Source: Cytophagaceae bacterium UBA7467 | Lineage (GTDB): Bacteria > Bacteroidota > Bacteroidia > Cytophagales > Spirosomataceae | NCBI GenBank assembly: GCA_002479785.1 | Contig: DLPD01000013.1 | Coordinates: 50,915 to 114,914, forward strand | Length of the DNA: 64,000 bases | Reading direction: 5' to 3' | Shown: in pieces, positions 45,657-54,155 of the stretch | Position numbering within the stretch: position 1 is the first letter of the stretch | How the letters are laid out: each line of letters starts with the position of its first letter | Program-made: the position numbers and the translations under genes | The notes under the pieces: model-generated | The model's database searches: none | Told to the model about the DNA's origin: nothing | What the model saw: only the letters and a program-made list of their open reading frames with translations

Positions 45657-47687
45657 ATGTCAGACTTTTCACGGACTACCGTTACTGCCGCGTTGATTTA
45701 TGCGAATGGACCTATACACATCGGCCACTTAGCGGGATGTTATTTGCCAGCAGATATCTATGTGCGTTATTTACGCTTGCAGAAAAAAGACGTGATTTTC
45801 GTGTCTGGAACAGATGAGCATGGAGTGCCTATTACGATTAAGGCTCAAAAAGAGGGTAAAACTCCCCAGCAAGTGGTGGATTATTACTACCAGGAGATTA
45901 AAGATTCGTTTGAGCAATTTGGTATTTCCTTTGATATTTATGGCCGAACTTCTGATCCTGTCCACCACCAGGTTTCCCAAGAATTCTTTTTGAAATTATA
46001 TAACGAAGGGAAATTTTTGGAAGAAGTGACCGAGCAATTCTATGATGAAGAGGCGAAACAATTCTTAGCGGATCGCTACATCACAGGAGATTGTCCTTCT
46101 TGTAAACAGCCTGGTGCTTATGGTGATCAGTGTGAAAAGTGTGGAACAACGCTTTCGCCTACGGAGCTATTGAATCCTAAATCGGCGCTTAGTGGTTCTA
46201 AACCTGTATTGAAGCCGACTAAAAACTGGTTCTTACCCTTGGATCAATGGCAGCCTGAATTAGAAAAATACATTCATTCTCATCCCGAATGGAAGTCAAA
46301 TGTGGCGGGTCAGGTTAAGTCTTGGCTGCAAGAGGGCTTGAAGCCACGTGCGATGACCCGTGATTTGAACTGGGGTGTACCTATTCCTTTACCAGATACG
46401 GAAGGTAAGGTGCTTTATGTGTGGTTTGATGCTCCCATTGGATATATCTCCATGACAAAGCAGTTAACTCCGGAATGGGAGACCTATTGGAAGGCGAAAG
46501 ATAGCCGTATTGTGCATTTCATAGGGAAAGATAATATCGTATTCCATTGCTTGATCTTCCCAGCTATGTGTATGGCGCACGAAGGCTACCAATTAGCCGA
46601 TCAGGTGCCTGCAAATGAATTTATGAACCTGGAAGGGGATAAGATCTCTACTTCTCGCAATTGGGCGGTTTGGTTACATGAATATTTAGCAGATTTCCCA
46701 GGTAAGCAAGATGTATTGCGGTATGCTTTGACGGCTTCAAGTCCAGAAACGAAGGATGCAGATTTTACGTGGGCTGATTTTCAGACCAAAAACAACTCTG
46801 AATTAGTCGCCATTTTAGGCAATTTTGTGAACCGAGCTTTTGTCTTAATTGATAAAAATTTCGGTTCGGTTGTACCTCCTAAAGGGGAAGGGTCTGGATT
46901 GGAAGCTGATTTGATGGCAGCTGTGGCTGAAATTCCAGCTAAACTGGCAGTGGCGCTAGAAAACTATAAATTCCGTGATGCGCTAGTATTAGCGATGGAA
47001 ATTGCACGACTAGGTAATAAGTATTTGGCGGAAGCGGAGCCTTGGAAGATAATGAAAGAGGATCCGGCTAAGGCAGGAACTGTATTGAATTATGCCGTCC
47101 AATTAGTTGCTCAGGCTAGTATAGCGCTAGAGCCATTTATACCGTTTAGTGCCCAAAAATTACGTTCGGCGCTTGGAATGAAGAATTTTGAATGGTCAAG
47201 TATTGGCGATTTTGAGGTGATTGCTTCAGGTACGTCTTTGCAAAACCCTGGTTTGTTATTTGAGAAAATTGAAGATGAAGCTGTTCAAAAGCAAGTAGAT
47301 AAATTAGTTCAAACAAAAGCGCAAATGGAATTAGCGAATAGGTCAGTGCCTGCTCTTAAAGAGACAGTGACTTTTGATGATTTTGCTAAAATGGATATTC
47401 GCATTGGCGAAATCGTTGCAGCAGAGAAGATGGAGAAGAGTAAGAAGTTGTTAAAGCTACAGGTGAATGATGGTTTTGTGACTAGAACAATTTTATCTGG
47501 TATTGCAGAGCATTTCTCACCAGAAGAGTTACTGGGTAAGCAGGTGACCTTCTTAGCTAATCTTGCACCACGTAAAATGATGGGTATTGAGAGTGAAGGG
47601 ATGATTTTGATGGCAGAGGATGCTGATGGAAGTTTAGCATTAGTGCAGCCTAATAAGCAAATTTGGAATGGAGGAACCGTTAATTAG
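45657..47687 (+). CDS. metG: Methionyl-tRNA synthetase with C-terminal tRNA-binding domain
   Basis: Class I synthetase charging both initiator and elongator tRNA-Met, 676 residues. The HIGH motif is [12 protein letters not shown] near the N-terminus. Two zinc-knuckle CxxC pairs lie around 145-165 ([14 protein letters not shown]). The KMSKS equivalent is [10 protein letters not shown] near residue 328. A tRBD/EMAP-like domain occupies about 575-676 ([13 protein letters not shown]). ATG 45657 gives the usual N-terminus [15 protein letters not shown]. Confidence 0.97.
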   Translation: MSDFSRTTVTAALIYANGPIHIGHLAGCYLPADIYVRYLRLQKKDVIFVSGTDEHGVPITIKAQKEGKTPQQVVDYYYQEIKDSFEQFGISFDIYGRTSDPVHHQVSQEFFLKLYNEGKFLEEVTEQFYDEEAKQFLADRYITGDCPSCKQPGAYGDQCEKCGTTLSPTELLNPKSALSGSKPVLKPTKNWFLPLDQWQPELEKYIHSHPEWKSNVAGQVKSWLQEGLKPRAMTRDLNWGVPIPLPDTEGKVLYVWFDAPIGYISMTKQLTPEWETYWKAKDSRIVHFIGKDNIVFHCLIFPAMCMAHEGYQLADQVPANEFMNLEGDKISTSRNWAVWLHEYLADFPGKQDVLRYALTASSPETKDADFTWADFQTKNNSELVAILGNFVNRAFVLIDKNFGSVVPPKGEGSGLEADLMAAVAEIPAKLAVALENYKFRDALVLAMEIARLGNKYLAEAEPWKIMKEDPAKAGTVLNYAVQLVAQASIALEPFIPFSAQKLRSALGMKNFEWSSIGDFEVIASGTSLQNPGLLFEKIEDEAVQKQVDKLVQTKAQMELANRSVPALKETVTFDDFAKMDIRIGEIVAAEKMEKSKKLLKLQVNDGFVTRTILSGIAEHFSPEELLGKQVTFLANLAPRKMMGIESEGMILMAEDADGSLALVQPNKQIWNGGTVN

Positions 47688-47716
47688 GTCCTCATTTTCA
47701 GGGTGGTATAAAATAA

Positions 47717-47752
47717 AAATAAGGTCAGAAGAAACTTCTGGCCTTATTTGTT
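47717..47752 (+). terminator. Terminator after metG
   Basis: A 15-bp stem (arms 47717-47731 and 47735-47749, one G-U pair) with AAA loop, 29 nt after the metG stop. The T-run is modest. Confidence 0.75.
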
Positions 47753-47754
47753 TA

Positions 47755-47781
47755 ACCTCTAAACCTATTTAACTATGAAAA
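47755..47781 (+). repeat. 27-nt direct repeat, copy 1 (leader-like, contains ATGAAAA)
   Basis: Identical over 27 nt to 47876-47902, offset 121 nt. It starts ACCTCTAAACC and ends ACTATGAAAA. Both copies lie 4-5 nt after a terminator hairpin. Looks like a translation leader ending in a start codon. Confidence 0.85.
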
Positions 47782-47849
47782 TTTATACAAATATAATGCT
47801 TTGGCGGATATTTTATAAGTTTAATGCAAAAAAAATAAAAAAAAGGTGA
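47775..47849 (+). CDS. Possible 24-residue peptide ORF
   Basis: The ATG in repeat copy 1 opens a 24-codon frame (starts MKIYTNIMLW, basic C-terminus KKIKKR) whose TGA lies in the left arm of the next terminator. A leader, small ORF and terminator in this order resemble a tiny gene, but no homologue is known to me and chance is quite possible. Confidence 0.2.
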   Translation: MKIYTNIMLWRIFYKFNAKKIKKR

Positions 47850-47871
47850 AGTTAAAAACTTCACCTTTTTT
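47839..47871. terminator. Terminator between the two leader repeats
   Basis: A 15-bp perfect stem (AAAAAAGGTGAAGTT and complement) with an AAA loop and flanking A and T runs. On the minus strand it is downstream of the secreted-protein gene (stop at 47919), so it likely ends that transcript too. Confidence 0.85.
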
Positions 47872-47875
47872 GATT

Positions 47876-47902
47876 ACCTCTAAACCTATTTAACTATGAA
47901 AA
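47876..47902 (+). repeat. 27-nt direct repeat, copy 2
   Basis: Exact copy of 47755-47781. Its ATG (47896) opens a 45-codon frame running antisense into the secreted-protein gene, with no sign of protein character. Confidence 0.85.
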
Positions 47903-47918
47903 CTACTAACAATCTAAA

Positions 47919-48377
47919 TTATAACATTACAATCAAGTGCTCTTGTTGTTCTGAGCTGTTATCAAAATTAGTTTCGATAACGGGTTCAGTGCTTACAATT
48001 GACCAAACTAAGTTGATTTTTTTAGCCTCTTGATTAATCTCTTTGATCCAGTTTAACGTCTTGGTGTCTGAAAAATTTTGTCCTTGCTCAGAAATTGTTT
48101 TAATGGTTTGGTTGAAAACCGCTTTTTCTGAATCTGATACTTTTAAGAACTCAGTCTTGTTATTTTGGAAATCTTGTAAAATCGATATAGTCAAACTCGC
48201 TGCGCTTGCGCTCTTTATTTGAGCGTCTTTACGAATCAACGAAGTGATTACTTCTGATAATGTTTCTGTTTTTACTGATAAATCGTTTGAACGATTAAAT
48301 GAACGCGCTTCTTCTCCTGCAACCGCAACTAGGTTTAATCCAATTAAACAGCTAGCTAATAATAATGTCTTCTTCAT
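47919..48377 (-). CDS. Small secreted protein of unknown function
   Basis: A 152-residue protein with a clear signal peptide (about 1-20, MKKTLLLASCLIGLNLVAVA). The mature part is helical in character, rich in Ser, Lys, Glu and Ile, with no cysteine and a hydrophobic end (HLIVML). I do not recognise a family. The start is backed by a full TTTTG-N19-TAATTTTG promoter, so it is likely expressed. It stands alone between terminators and pth. Confidence 0.8.
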   Translation of the reverse strand: MKKTLLLASCLIGLNLVAVAGEEARSFNRSNDLSVKTETLSEVITSLIRKDAQIKSASAASLTISILQDFQNNKTEFLKVSDSEKAVFNQTIKTISEQGQNFSDTKTLNWIKEINQEAKKINLVWSIVSTEPVIETNFDNSSEQQEHLIVML

Positions 48378-48411
48378 ATTTTTGTTATATTTAGTATCTA
48401 AATCAACGATG

Positions 48412-48443
48412 CAAAATTATTGCATTTTTTTAATATGGCAAAA
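48412..48443 (-). promoter_or_regulatory. Promoter of the small secreted protein gene
   Basis: Minus strand: TTTTG (48443-48439), 19-nt spacer, TAATTTTG (48419-48412). Both elements match the Bacteroidetes consensus perfectly. Leader about 31 nt. Confidence 0.75.
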
Positions 48444-48625
48444 CTTTATTTTAGTCTATTTTTGGTTTAATTTTTTGTAATATTTTGTTTTTGAATTTTA
48501 TTTCAGAATAAAATATATAATTATTAAAATAATTCAGAATAATATTTGGTCTAATATTTTAAATCATCTGAATAATTCTTAATTGAAAATTACGGAAAAA
48601 TTCAAATATTCTTTAAAAAATACAA
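48444..48625. other. Very AT-rich intergenic stretch
   Basis: About 180 nt with almost no GC, between the secreted-protein promoter and the pth stop. It contains one plus-strand TATTTTTG box (48457-48464) with nothing recognisable downstream. No ORF or hairpin of note. Confidence 0.5.
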
Positions 48626-49186
48626 TCATTGGTTGTATTTGTTCATTGTTTTAGCGAGTCCCTCAACGCAGAATGTTTCTATTATCTCCGCGGTTTTGTC
48701 CAAAATAAAGGGGATTGTCTCTAGTTCGGCTTCAGAAAAGTTACTAAGTACGTAATCTGCTTGTCTCCCTTTAGGAAAATCACTGCCAATTCCCATTCGT
48801 AAGCGCGGGTATTCTGTGCCACCTAGAATGCCTTCAATGCTTTTAAGTCCGTTATGTCCACCTGAAGAGCCTTTAGGTTTTAAACGTAGGGTATCAAAGG
48901 GGATGGCTAGGTCATCAACAAGCACGAGCATGTTTTCTTTTTCTATCTTATAATAAGAAAGCCAGTAATTCACCGCCTTTCCGCTCAGGTTCATGAACGT
49001 AGTGGGTTTTATGAGGTATATCGTATGTCCTTTTAATTTATAGGAGGCAATGGAGGCTAATCGATCTGTCTTGAAGTTCAGATCCTTTTGTTTGGCTAAG
49101 TAATCCACCGCCATAAAACCGATATTATGCCTTGTAAACAAGTATTGCGGGCCTATGTTGCCCAATCCAACGATTAAAAAGTTCAT
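48626..49186 (-). CDS. pth: Peptidyl-tRNA hydrolase
   Basis: Releases tRNA from peptidyl-tRNA dropped by ribosomes. The 186-residue protein has GLGNIGPQYLFTRHNIGF with the catalytic histidine, the KPTTFMNLSGKAV loop and the DDLAIPFDTLRLKPKGSSGGHNGLK region (Asp and His of the active site). Length is normal. It is a single gene, divergent from the SDR gene. Confidence 0.97.
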   Translation of the reverse strand: MNFLIVGLGNIGPQYLFTRHNIGFMAVDYLAKQKDLNFKTDRLASIASYKLKGHTIYLIKPTTFMNLSGKAVNYWLSYYKIEKENMLVLVDDLAIPFDTLRLKPKGSSGGHNGLKSIEGILGGTEYPRLRMGIGSDFPKGRQADYVLSNFSEAELETIPFILDKTAEIIETFCVEGLAKTMNKYNQ

Positions 49187-49268
49187 AGGGTATTGAATTT
49201 ACATACAAATTACGCTCAAATTTTTTAGAACACCTCTTTGCGCTTACCTTCGCATAAAATTTATTCCC

Positions 49269-50018
49269 ATGAAAAAAATCGCCTGCATCACAGGCGCGAG
49301 TTCCGGAATCGGTCGCGCCACAGCACAATCACTTGCTAAAGAAGGATTTGATTTGATCCTTTGCGGTAGAAGGAAAGAACGTTTGGAAGAATTACAGGCA
49401 AGTTTATCTGTTAATTCCATTATTTTGACTTTTGATGTGAGTAATCAAACTTCAGTTATTCAGGCGTTTGAATCCCTACCTTCTGATTGGAAAAATATTG
49501 ATGTCTTGGTAAATAATGCGGGGAATGCACATGGGATGTCTGCTATTCAGGAGGGTGATGTGTCAGATTGGGAGGCAATGATGTCTTCAAATGTGACGGG
49601 CTTATTGTATGTTTCGAAAGAAGTGATGAAAGGGATGGTAGCAAGAAAATCAGGGCACATCATTAATCTATCATCCATTGCAGGAAAGCAGACCTATCCG
49701 AATGGGAATGTGTATTGTGCCTCGAAAGCGGCAGTTGAAGCTCTTTCAGCTGGAATGCGCCAGGATTTAAATCCTTTTGGAATCAAGGTCTCAAATGTGG
49801 CACCAGGTGCCGTAAATACGGAGTTCTCTGAGGTACGCTTTAAAGGCGATCAAGCTAAAGCGGAAGCAGTTTATGCCGGTTTCGAACCCTTAGTAGCGGA
49901 AGACGTGGCGGAATTAATACGCTATATTGTTTTAGCTCCTGCTCATGTGAATATAGCAGATGTGACTATTTTGCCGACAGCTCAAGCTTCAGCTTTTCAA
50001 ATTCTTCGAAAAAATTAA
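49269..50018 (+). CDS. SDR-family NADP-dependent 3-hydroxy acid dehydrogenase (YdfG-like)
   Basis: A short-chain dehydrogenase of 249 residues with TGASSGIGRATAQ for cofactor binding, VNNAGNAHG, and the catalytic SSIAGKQTYPNGNVYCASK. The C-terminal VNIADVTILPTAQAS is typical of the YdfG group, which oxidises L-allo-threonine, serine or 3-hydroxy acids. The physiological substrate is not certain. The 3' end overlaps the convergent rlmB gene by 4 nt. Confidence 0.9.
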   Translation: MKKIACITGASSGIGRATAQSLAKEGFDLILCGRRKERLEELQASLSVNSIILTFDVSNQTSVIQAFESLPSDWKNIDVLVNNAGNAHGMSAIQEGDVSDWEAMMSSNVTGLLYVSKEVMKGMVARKSGHIINLSSIAGKQTYPNGNVYCASKAAVEALSAGMRQDLNPFGIKVSNVAPGAVNTEFSEVRFKGDQAKAEAVYAGFEPLVAEDVAELIRYIVLAPAHVNIADVTILPTAQASAFQILRKN

Positions 50019-50809
50019 ATAGAACGTTGGCGAACTGTCTCAAAAATGATGACACCCGCTGCAACCGATACGTTTAAAGAACCGACTTGACCCGTTTGAG
50101 GGATTTTTGCGATTTCGTCCGATTTACGGATGATTTCATCTGTAATTCCATCTTCCTCCGATCCCATGATAATAGCAATAGGGTCTTTATAATCCACTTC
50201 GTAAATTGTACTTTTTGCTTTCTCCGTGCAAGCGACTACGCGTAGGCCTGAGTTTTGTAGGAAGTCAATCGTTTGAATCAAACTATCCTCTCTGCAAACC
50301 GGAATAAAATTGAGGGCTCCGGAAGAAGTCTTCATGGCATCTGCATTGATTTGAGCAGCCCCACGAGAAGGTAAAACGATCGCGTGAACACCTGCACATT
50401 CGGCGGTACGGGCGATTGCACCGAAGTTTCTCACATCCGTAACGCGGTCTAGTATCAAGATAAAGGGAATTTCACCTTTTTCAAATGTATCTGCAATGAC
50501 ATTCTCAAGCTTTGCATAGTGGATAGCAGAAACGAATGCGATAGCTCCTTGGTGATTTTTACGTGTAATTCGATTTAATTTTTCCAAAGGCACCTTCTGT
50601 ACTTGAATACCTTTTTCTTTAGCTAAATCAAGGATTTCAGTGTTTCCTAATTCTCTTTGAACTAACAAGCGATCAATTTCCTTCCCAGAGCGAAGGGTTT
50701 CTAAAACAGATTGCACACCGAAAACAAACTCTTTATTATCTGTCTTAGGCGCTGTAAAATGTCTAAATGGTCTCTTAAATGGGGGTCTTGATGCGTTTTC
50801 TTCTGACAC
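50015..50809 (-). CDS. rlmB: 23S rRNA (guanosine-2'-O)-methyltransferase RlmB-type
   Basis: SpoU/TrmH (SPOUT) methyltransferase of 264 residues. The N-terminal substrate-binding domain (VFGVQSVLETLRSG) is followed by the knot region with ILDRVTDVRNFGAIARTAE, IAIIMGSEEDGI and GSLNVSVAAGVIIFE. In E. coli the target is G2251 in 23S rRNA. The start is GTG at 50809; no ATG is available before the conserved region. Confidence 0.92.
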   Translation of the reverse strand: MSEENASRPPFKRPFRHFTAPKTDNKEFVFGVQSVLETLRSGKEIDRLLVQRELGNTEILDLAKEKGIQVQKVPLEKLNRITRKNHQGAIAFVSAIHYAKLENVIADTFEKGEIPFILILDRVTDVRNFGAIARTAECAGVHAIVLPSRGAAQINADAMKTSSGALNFIPVCREDSLIQTIDFLQNSGLRVVACTEKAKSTIYEVDYKDPIAIIMGSEEDGITDEIIRKSDEIAKIPQTGQVGSLNVSVAAGVIIFETVRQRSI

Positions 50810-50873
50810 GTTGTTGCTTGAAATTTTGCACGAAGGTCGGCATTTTTTTTAACATTTCAGCTAGATAATTCCT

Positions 50874-50881
50874 TACCTTTG
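50874..50881 (+). promoter_or_regulatory. Predicted -7 box for the methyltransferase pair
   Basis: TACCTTTG, perfect TAnnTTTG, 20 nt before ATG 50902. Leader about 17 nt. Confidence 0.5.
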
Positions 50882-50901
50882 TGTCTTAATCTTATTTAGT
50901 A

Positions 50902-51672
50902 ATGTATAAAACAACCGAAATCGCTTCCTCTGATATACCATCAGATAATCCTGTTCACCAACGACTATTGTACCCTTATATCCATGTTAGCCATCTGCTT
51001 TCTGGTAATGTGTTGGAGATTGGATGTGGCACAGGACGTGGGGTAGGTGTTTTAGCAGATAAGGTTAGTGATTATACGGGAGTTGATAAAAACACGGAAT
51101 TAATGGAAAGTTTATCCAAGACTTATCCTAAGTTCAAGTTTATTGATATGTTCTTACCTCCACTGAAAGATTTACCTTCAAATCATTTCGATTATGTGGT
51201 TACTTTTCAGGTGATCGAACACATCGAAAACGATGATTTCTTTTTGGCCGAGGCCGCTCGTGTATTGAAACCAGGTGGAAAATTGTATTTAACAACGGTG
51301 AATAAGAAATTCTCGTTGACTCGCAATCCGTGGCATGTACGCGAATATGTGGCACCAGAATTACGCGATTTGATGAAGAAACACTTTTCTGAAGTAGTTA
51401 CAGAAGGCGTGCATGGGAATCAAAAAGTAATGGATTACTACGAAGAAAATAAGGTGGCGGTAAAGAAAATCACCCGTTTCGATATTTTTAACTTACAATA
51501 TAAATTACCTAGAACCTGGTTACAAGTGCCTTATGACATCGCGAATCGCATGAGCCGCTTATCGATGTCTAAGTCGAATAATTCCCTTGTTTCTTCGATT
51601 CAAGTGGATGACTATTTCCTTAGCCAAGATCCAGACAATTCATTGGACTTCTTTTACACCGGGATTAAATAA
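50902..51672 (+). CDS. Class I SAM-dependent methyltransferase
   Basis: A 256-residue methyltransferase with motif I VLEIGCGTGRGVGVL, the acidic TGVDKN, and FDYVVTFQVIEHI, as in the UbiE/Methyltransf_11 group. The substrate is unknown. It overlaps the next methyltransferase gene by 1 nt (TAATG), so both are made together. Confidence 0.88.
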   Translation: MYKTTEIASSDIPSDNPVHQRLLYPYIHVSHLLSGNVLEIGCGTGRGVGVLADKVSDYTGVDKNTELMESLSKTYPKFKFIDMFLPPLKDLPSNHFDYVVTFQVIEHIENDDFFLAEAARVLKPGGKLYLTTVNKKFSLTRNPWHVREYVAPELRDLMKKHFSEVVTEGVHGNQKVMDYYEENKVAVKKITRFDIFNLQYKLPRTWLQVPYDIANRMSRLSMSKSNNSLVSSIQVDDYFLSQDPDNSLDFFYTGIK

Positions 51673-52310
51673 TGGAATTCATTGACGCAGGGATAGAGGA
51701 ATATGCGCGCCTGCATACGGAGCCAGAAAATGACTTGTTAAAGGAGTTAGTTCGGGAAACACATGCGATGGTGCTGCAGCCTAGGATGCTTTCGGGTCAT
51801 TTGCAGGGTCGTTTCTTGTCTTTTATTGCCAAAGTCTATCAACCTTCTCTTATTCTCGAAATAGGCACCTATACGGGATATTCCGCCCTTTGTATGGCGG
51901 AAGGATTAAAATCTGGTGGTCGTTTAATTACGATTGATGTGAATGAAGAATTGGAAACATTTACCCGTTCTTTCTTCAATCGTTCTGTCTATAAAGAGCA
52001 AATAGACTACCGTATTGCAGATGCAGCCATCGAAATTCCGAGCATTGTAGGTCCGATTGATTTGGTATTTATTGATGCGGATAAGCGTAATTATGCGTTG
52101 TATTTTGATCTAGTGATCGATAAAATGCGTTCTGGAGGTCTTATTTTAGTCGATAATGTACTTTGGAGTGGTAAAATTATTGAGGAATCTGCTCGTGATA
52201 AATCGACACAAGCTTTGCGCGATTTTAATACTAAAGTAGCAAACGATCCGCGTGTGGAGCCCTTATTGCTGCCTATCCGGGATGGATTATTCCTTCTGCG
52301 GGTTGTCTAA
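51672..52310 (+). CDS. O-methyltransferase, catechol/caffeoyl-CoA type
   Basis: A 212-residue class I methyltransferase of the cation-dependent O-methyltransferase family. Motif I is LEIGTYTGYSAL, the metal-binding aspartates are in VFIDADKRNY and LVDNVLWSGK. Substrate unknown; bacterial members such as YrrM/TrmR act on tRNA wobble uridine 5-hydroxyuridine, which is a possibility here. The 3' end overlaps the convergent transglycosylase gene by 24 nt. Confidence 0.9.
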   Translation: MEFIDAGIEEYARLHTEPENDLLKELVRETHAMVLQPRMLSGHLQGRFLSFIAKVYQPSLILEIGTYTGYSALCMAEGLKSGGRLITIDVNEELETFTRSFFNRSVYKEQIDYRIADAAIEIPSIVGPIDLVFIDADKRNYALYFDLVIDKMRSGGLILVDNVLWSGKIIEESARDKSTQALRDFNTKVANDPRVEPLLLPIRDGLFLLRVV

Positions 52311-53207
52311 TTTCTTTTTAGGCGGTAACAGAAAATCCTCTGGCTGTAAAATCTCTGGAATCTGAATAGTGTTATCAAAGAAGGTGACAGTAGATGGATG
52401 GTAGATAATGTAATTCTTATCGCTAGGTACGTAATCGTTTAAGATCCATGGATTGTATTTCTTCAAATCATCGTAGCTAACATTTAGTTCGTCTGCGATT
52501 TCATACAGGTTTTTGCCGCAGGAATTATCGTAACAAATGAGTTTAGCCTGGTTAGCTGGCTGAATACCTAGGGAATCATCTTTTTTAAATTCGTCTGCCC
52601 AGAATTTTTGGTAAGCTAAAAAACGAAGTACATACCAATCCGTACTTGAGTCCACCTGAATGTCTGATTTTCCCACCCAATCCATTACATAAGGGGTTTT
52701 CTTCGCTGTCCCTAAACCGATTCGGTAGGAGAGGAGTGTTCCAACCCAATTATTCAATACGCGGTTATTTCGAGTGAAATAATTCGCTGCTCCCTTAGTG
52801 GCCTCGATGATATGTTTGCGTTCATCTACCTGCGTGTTCACCTTCATTCCTACATCTGTCGCGGTGCCTGCTTTGAATTGCCAATATCCTACGGCTTGCG
52901 AGCTCGATACGGCGATGGGATTGAGTCCACTCTCTTGAACAGATAGGTATTTGAATTCAGTAGGAATACCAGCTGATTGCAAAAGGGGTTCCATAACGGG
53001 AAAATAAAAGCGCATTTTTTCCTTCATTCCCTCCACGAATTTTTTGCTGCTTCCTAAGCGTTTTTGCTCAGACTCCAGAATGGATTTTGCGGAAGGATGG
53101 ATGAATACCTTAACGTTTCCGATCAATAGTGAGTCAGGAAACTCGGTTTTGGCAAAAACCGGCAAACAGAATAAAAATATTAATAAAAGTATCCAAAGGG
53201 ATTTCAT
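52287..53207 (-). CDS. Lytic transglycosylase with C-terminal LysM domain (MltD-like)
   Basis: A periplasmic peptidoglycan lyase of 306 residues. A signal peptide (about 1-19) precedes an SLT domain with the catalytic glutamate at about 92 (SVQESGLNPIAVS) and GYWQFKAGTA. A LysM motif (about 236-280, LYEIADELNVSYDDLKKYNP) should bind glycan strands. TAATTTTA at 53212-53219 is a near -7 box just upstream of the start, back-to-back with that of DUF3109. Confidence 0.92.
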   Translation of the reverse strand: MKSLWILLLIFLFCLPVFAKTEFPDSLLIGNVKVFIHPSAKSILESEQKRLGSSKKFVEGMKEKMRFYFPVMEPLLQSAGIPTEFKYLSVQESGLNPIAVSSSQAVGYWQFKAGTATDVGMKVNTQVDERKHIIEATKGAANYFTRNNRVLNNWVGTLLSYRIGLGTAKKTPYVMDWVGKSDIQVDSSTDWYVLRFLAYQKFWADEFKKDDSLGIQPANQAKLICYDNSCGKNLYEIADELNVSYDDLKKYNPWILNDYVPSDKNYIIYHPSTVTFFDNTIQIPEILQPEDFLLPPKKKLDNPQKE

Positions 53208-53239
53208 AAGGTAAAATTACCTATATAAACTATAATATG

Positions 53240-53247
53240 TACCTTTG
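53240..53247 (+). promoter_or_regulatory. Predicted -7 box for the DUF3109-ATL pair
   Basis: TACCTTTG, perfect TAnnTTTG, 18 nt before ATG 53266. Leader about 15 nt. Confidence 0.5.
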
Positions 53248-53265
53248 TGGTTCAAAAATAAGTAG

Positions 53266-53838
53266 ATGATTTTAATTGACGATACCGTAATCTCTTCTGA
53301 TGTAGCAGACGAATTTTTCGTTTGTGATTTAGCCAAATGCAAAGGTGCCTGCTGTGTAGAGGGCGATTTAGGGGCTCCATTGGAGGAAGAAGAATTAGAA
53401 ATTTTAGAGCGAATTCAGGACGAAATCAAACCCTATTTATCCGAAGTAGGCTTAGCAGAATTAGCTAAAACGGGTGCTTGGGTAAAAGATGATGATGGAG
53501 ATTTTTCTACTCCGGTAATCAAAGGTAGAGAATGTGCTTACGCCATTTATGATGATAAAGGTTATTTAAAATGCGGTATCGAACAAGCCTATTTTGCCGG
53601 TAAAACGGATTTCAGAAAGCCTATTTCGTGTCATTTATACCCGATTCGTTTGGCTAAATTAGCTGATTATACGGCCTTAAATTACGATCGTTGGTCTATC
53701 TGTTCAGATGCTTGCTCGAATGGAGCGTCTTTAGGCGTTCCTATTTATGTGTTTTTGAAAGAGCCATTGATCCGCAAATTTGGGGAGAAGTGGTATGCGG
53801 AGTTGTGTCAAGAAATCGAGGAGCGAAAAGAAGTCTAA
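53266..53838 (+). CDS. DUF3109 cysteine-rich protein
   Basis: A 190-residue cytoplasmic protein with a conserved set of cysteines: [15 protein letters not shown] near the N-terminus, [17 protein letters not shown] and WSICSDAC. The spacing matches the DUF3109 (YkgJ-like) family, thought to chelate zinc or iron. No reaction is known. It is joined to the alkyltransferase-like gene by a TAATG junction. Confidence 0.88.
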   Translation: MILIDDTVISSDVADEFFVCDLAKCKGACCVEGDLGAPLEEEELEILERIQDEIKPYLSEVGLAELAKTGAWVKDDDGDFSTPVIKGRECAYAIYDDKGYLKCGIEQAYFAGKTDFRKPISCHLYPIRLAKLADYTALNYDRWSICSDACSNGASLGVPIYVFLKEPLIRKFGEKWYAELCQEIEERKEV

Positions 53839-54155
53839 TGGCTGATTTTGAGGCAATATATCAGGTAGTGGCCTTAATACCAGAAGGCAAAGTATCGACT
53901 TACGGTGCTATAGCTGGTTATTTAGGCTCAAAAGGGGGAGCAAGATTAGTGGGCTGGGCGATGAATGCGTCCCACGGTCAAGCTTCGATACCTGCCCATA
54001 GGGTGGTAAACCGCCATGGGGTGTTAACAGGAAAGAACTTTTTTGGAGGGAATCGAATGCAGGCATTATTAGAAGCAGAAGGCCTTACCATTAAAGACGA
54101 TCAAATTATCGATTTTCCTTCCCATTTTTGGGACCCTTCTGTAGAATTATTGTAA
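53838..54155 (+). CDS. Alkyltransferase-like (ATL) DNA-binding protein
   Basis: A 105-residue homologue of the DNA-binding domain of O6-methylguanine methyltransferase. The helix-turn-helix region (GKVSTYGAIAGYLG, RLVGWAMNAS) is intact, but the active-site PCHR is PAHR (SIPAHRVVNRHGV), so the acceptor cysteine is replaced by alanine. ATL proteins bind alkylated guanine without repairing it and hand it to nucleotide excision repair. A longer frame starts at 53691 within DUF3109 and is rejected. The 3' end overlaps mtgA by 9 nt. Confidence 0.9.
   Translation: MADFEAIYQVVALIPEGKVSTYGAIAGYLGSKGGARLVGWAMNASHGQASIPAHRVVNRHGVLTGKNFFGGNRMQALLEAEGLTIKDDQIIDFPSHFWDPSVELL

Noticed and set aside
47896..48033. 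45-codon ORF from the ATG in leader repeat copy 2
   Set aside because: Runs antisense into the secreted-protein gene and has no terminator or protein-like pattern. The repeat itself is kept as a finding.
48457..48464. Plus-strand promoter for a small RNA in the AT-rich stretch
   Set aside because: A single TATTTTTG in very AT-rich DNA is expected by chance; no -33, hairpin or ORF follows.
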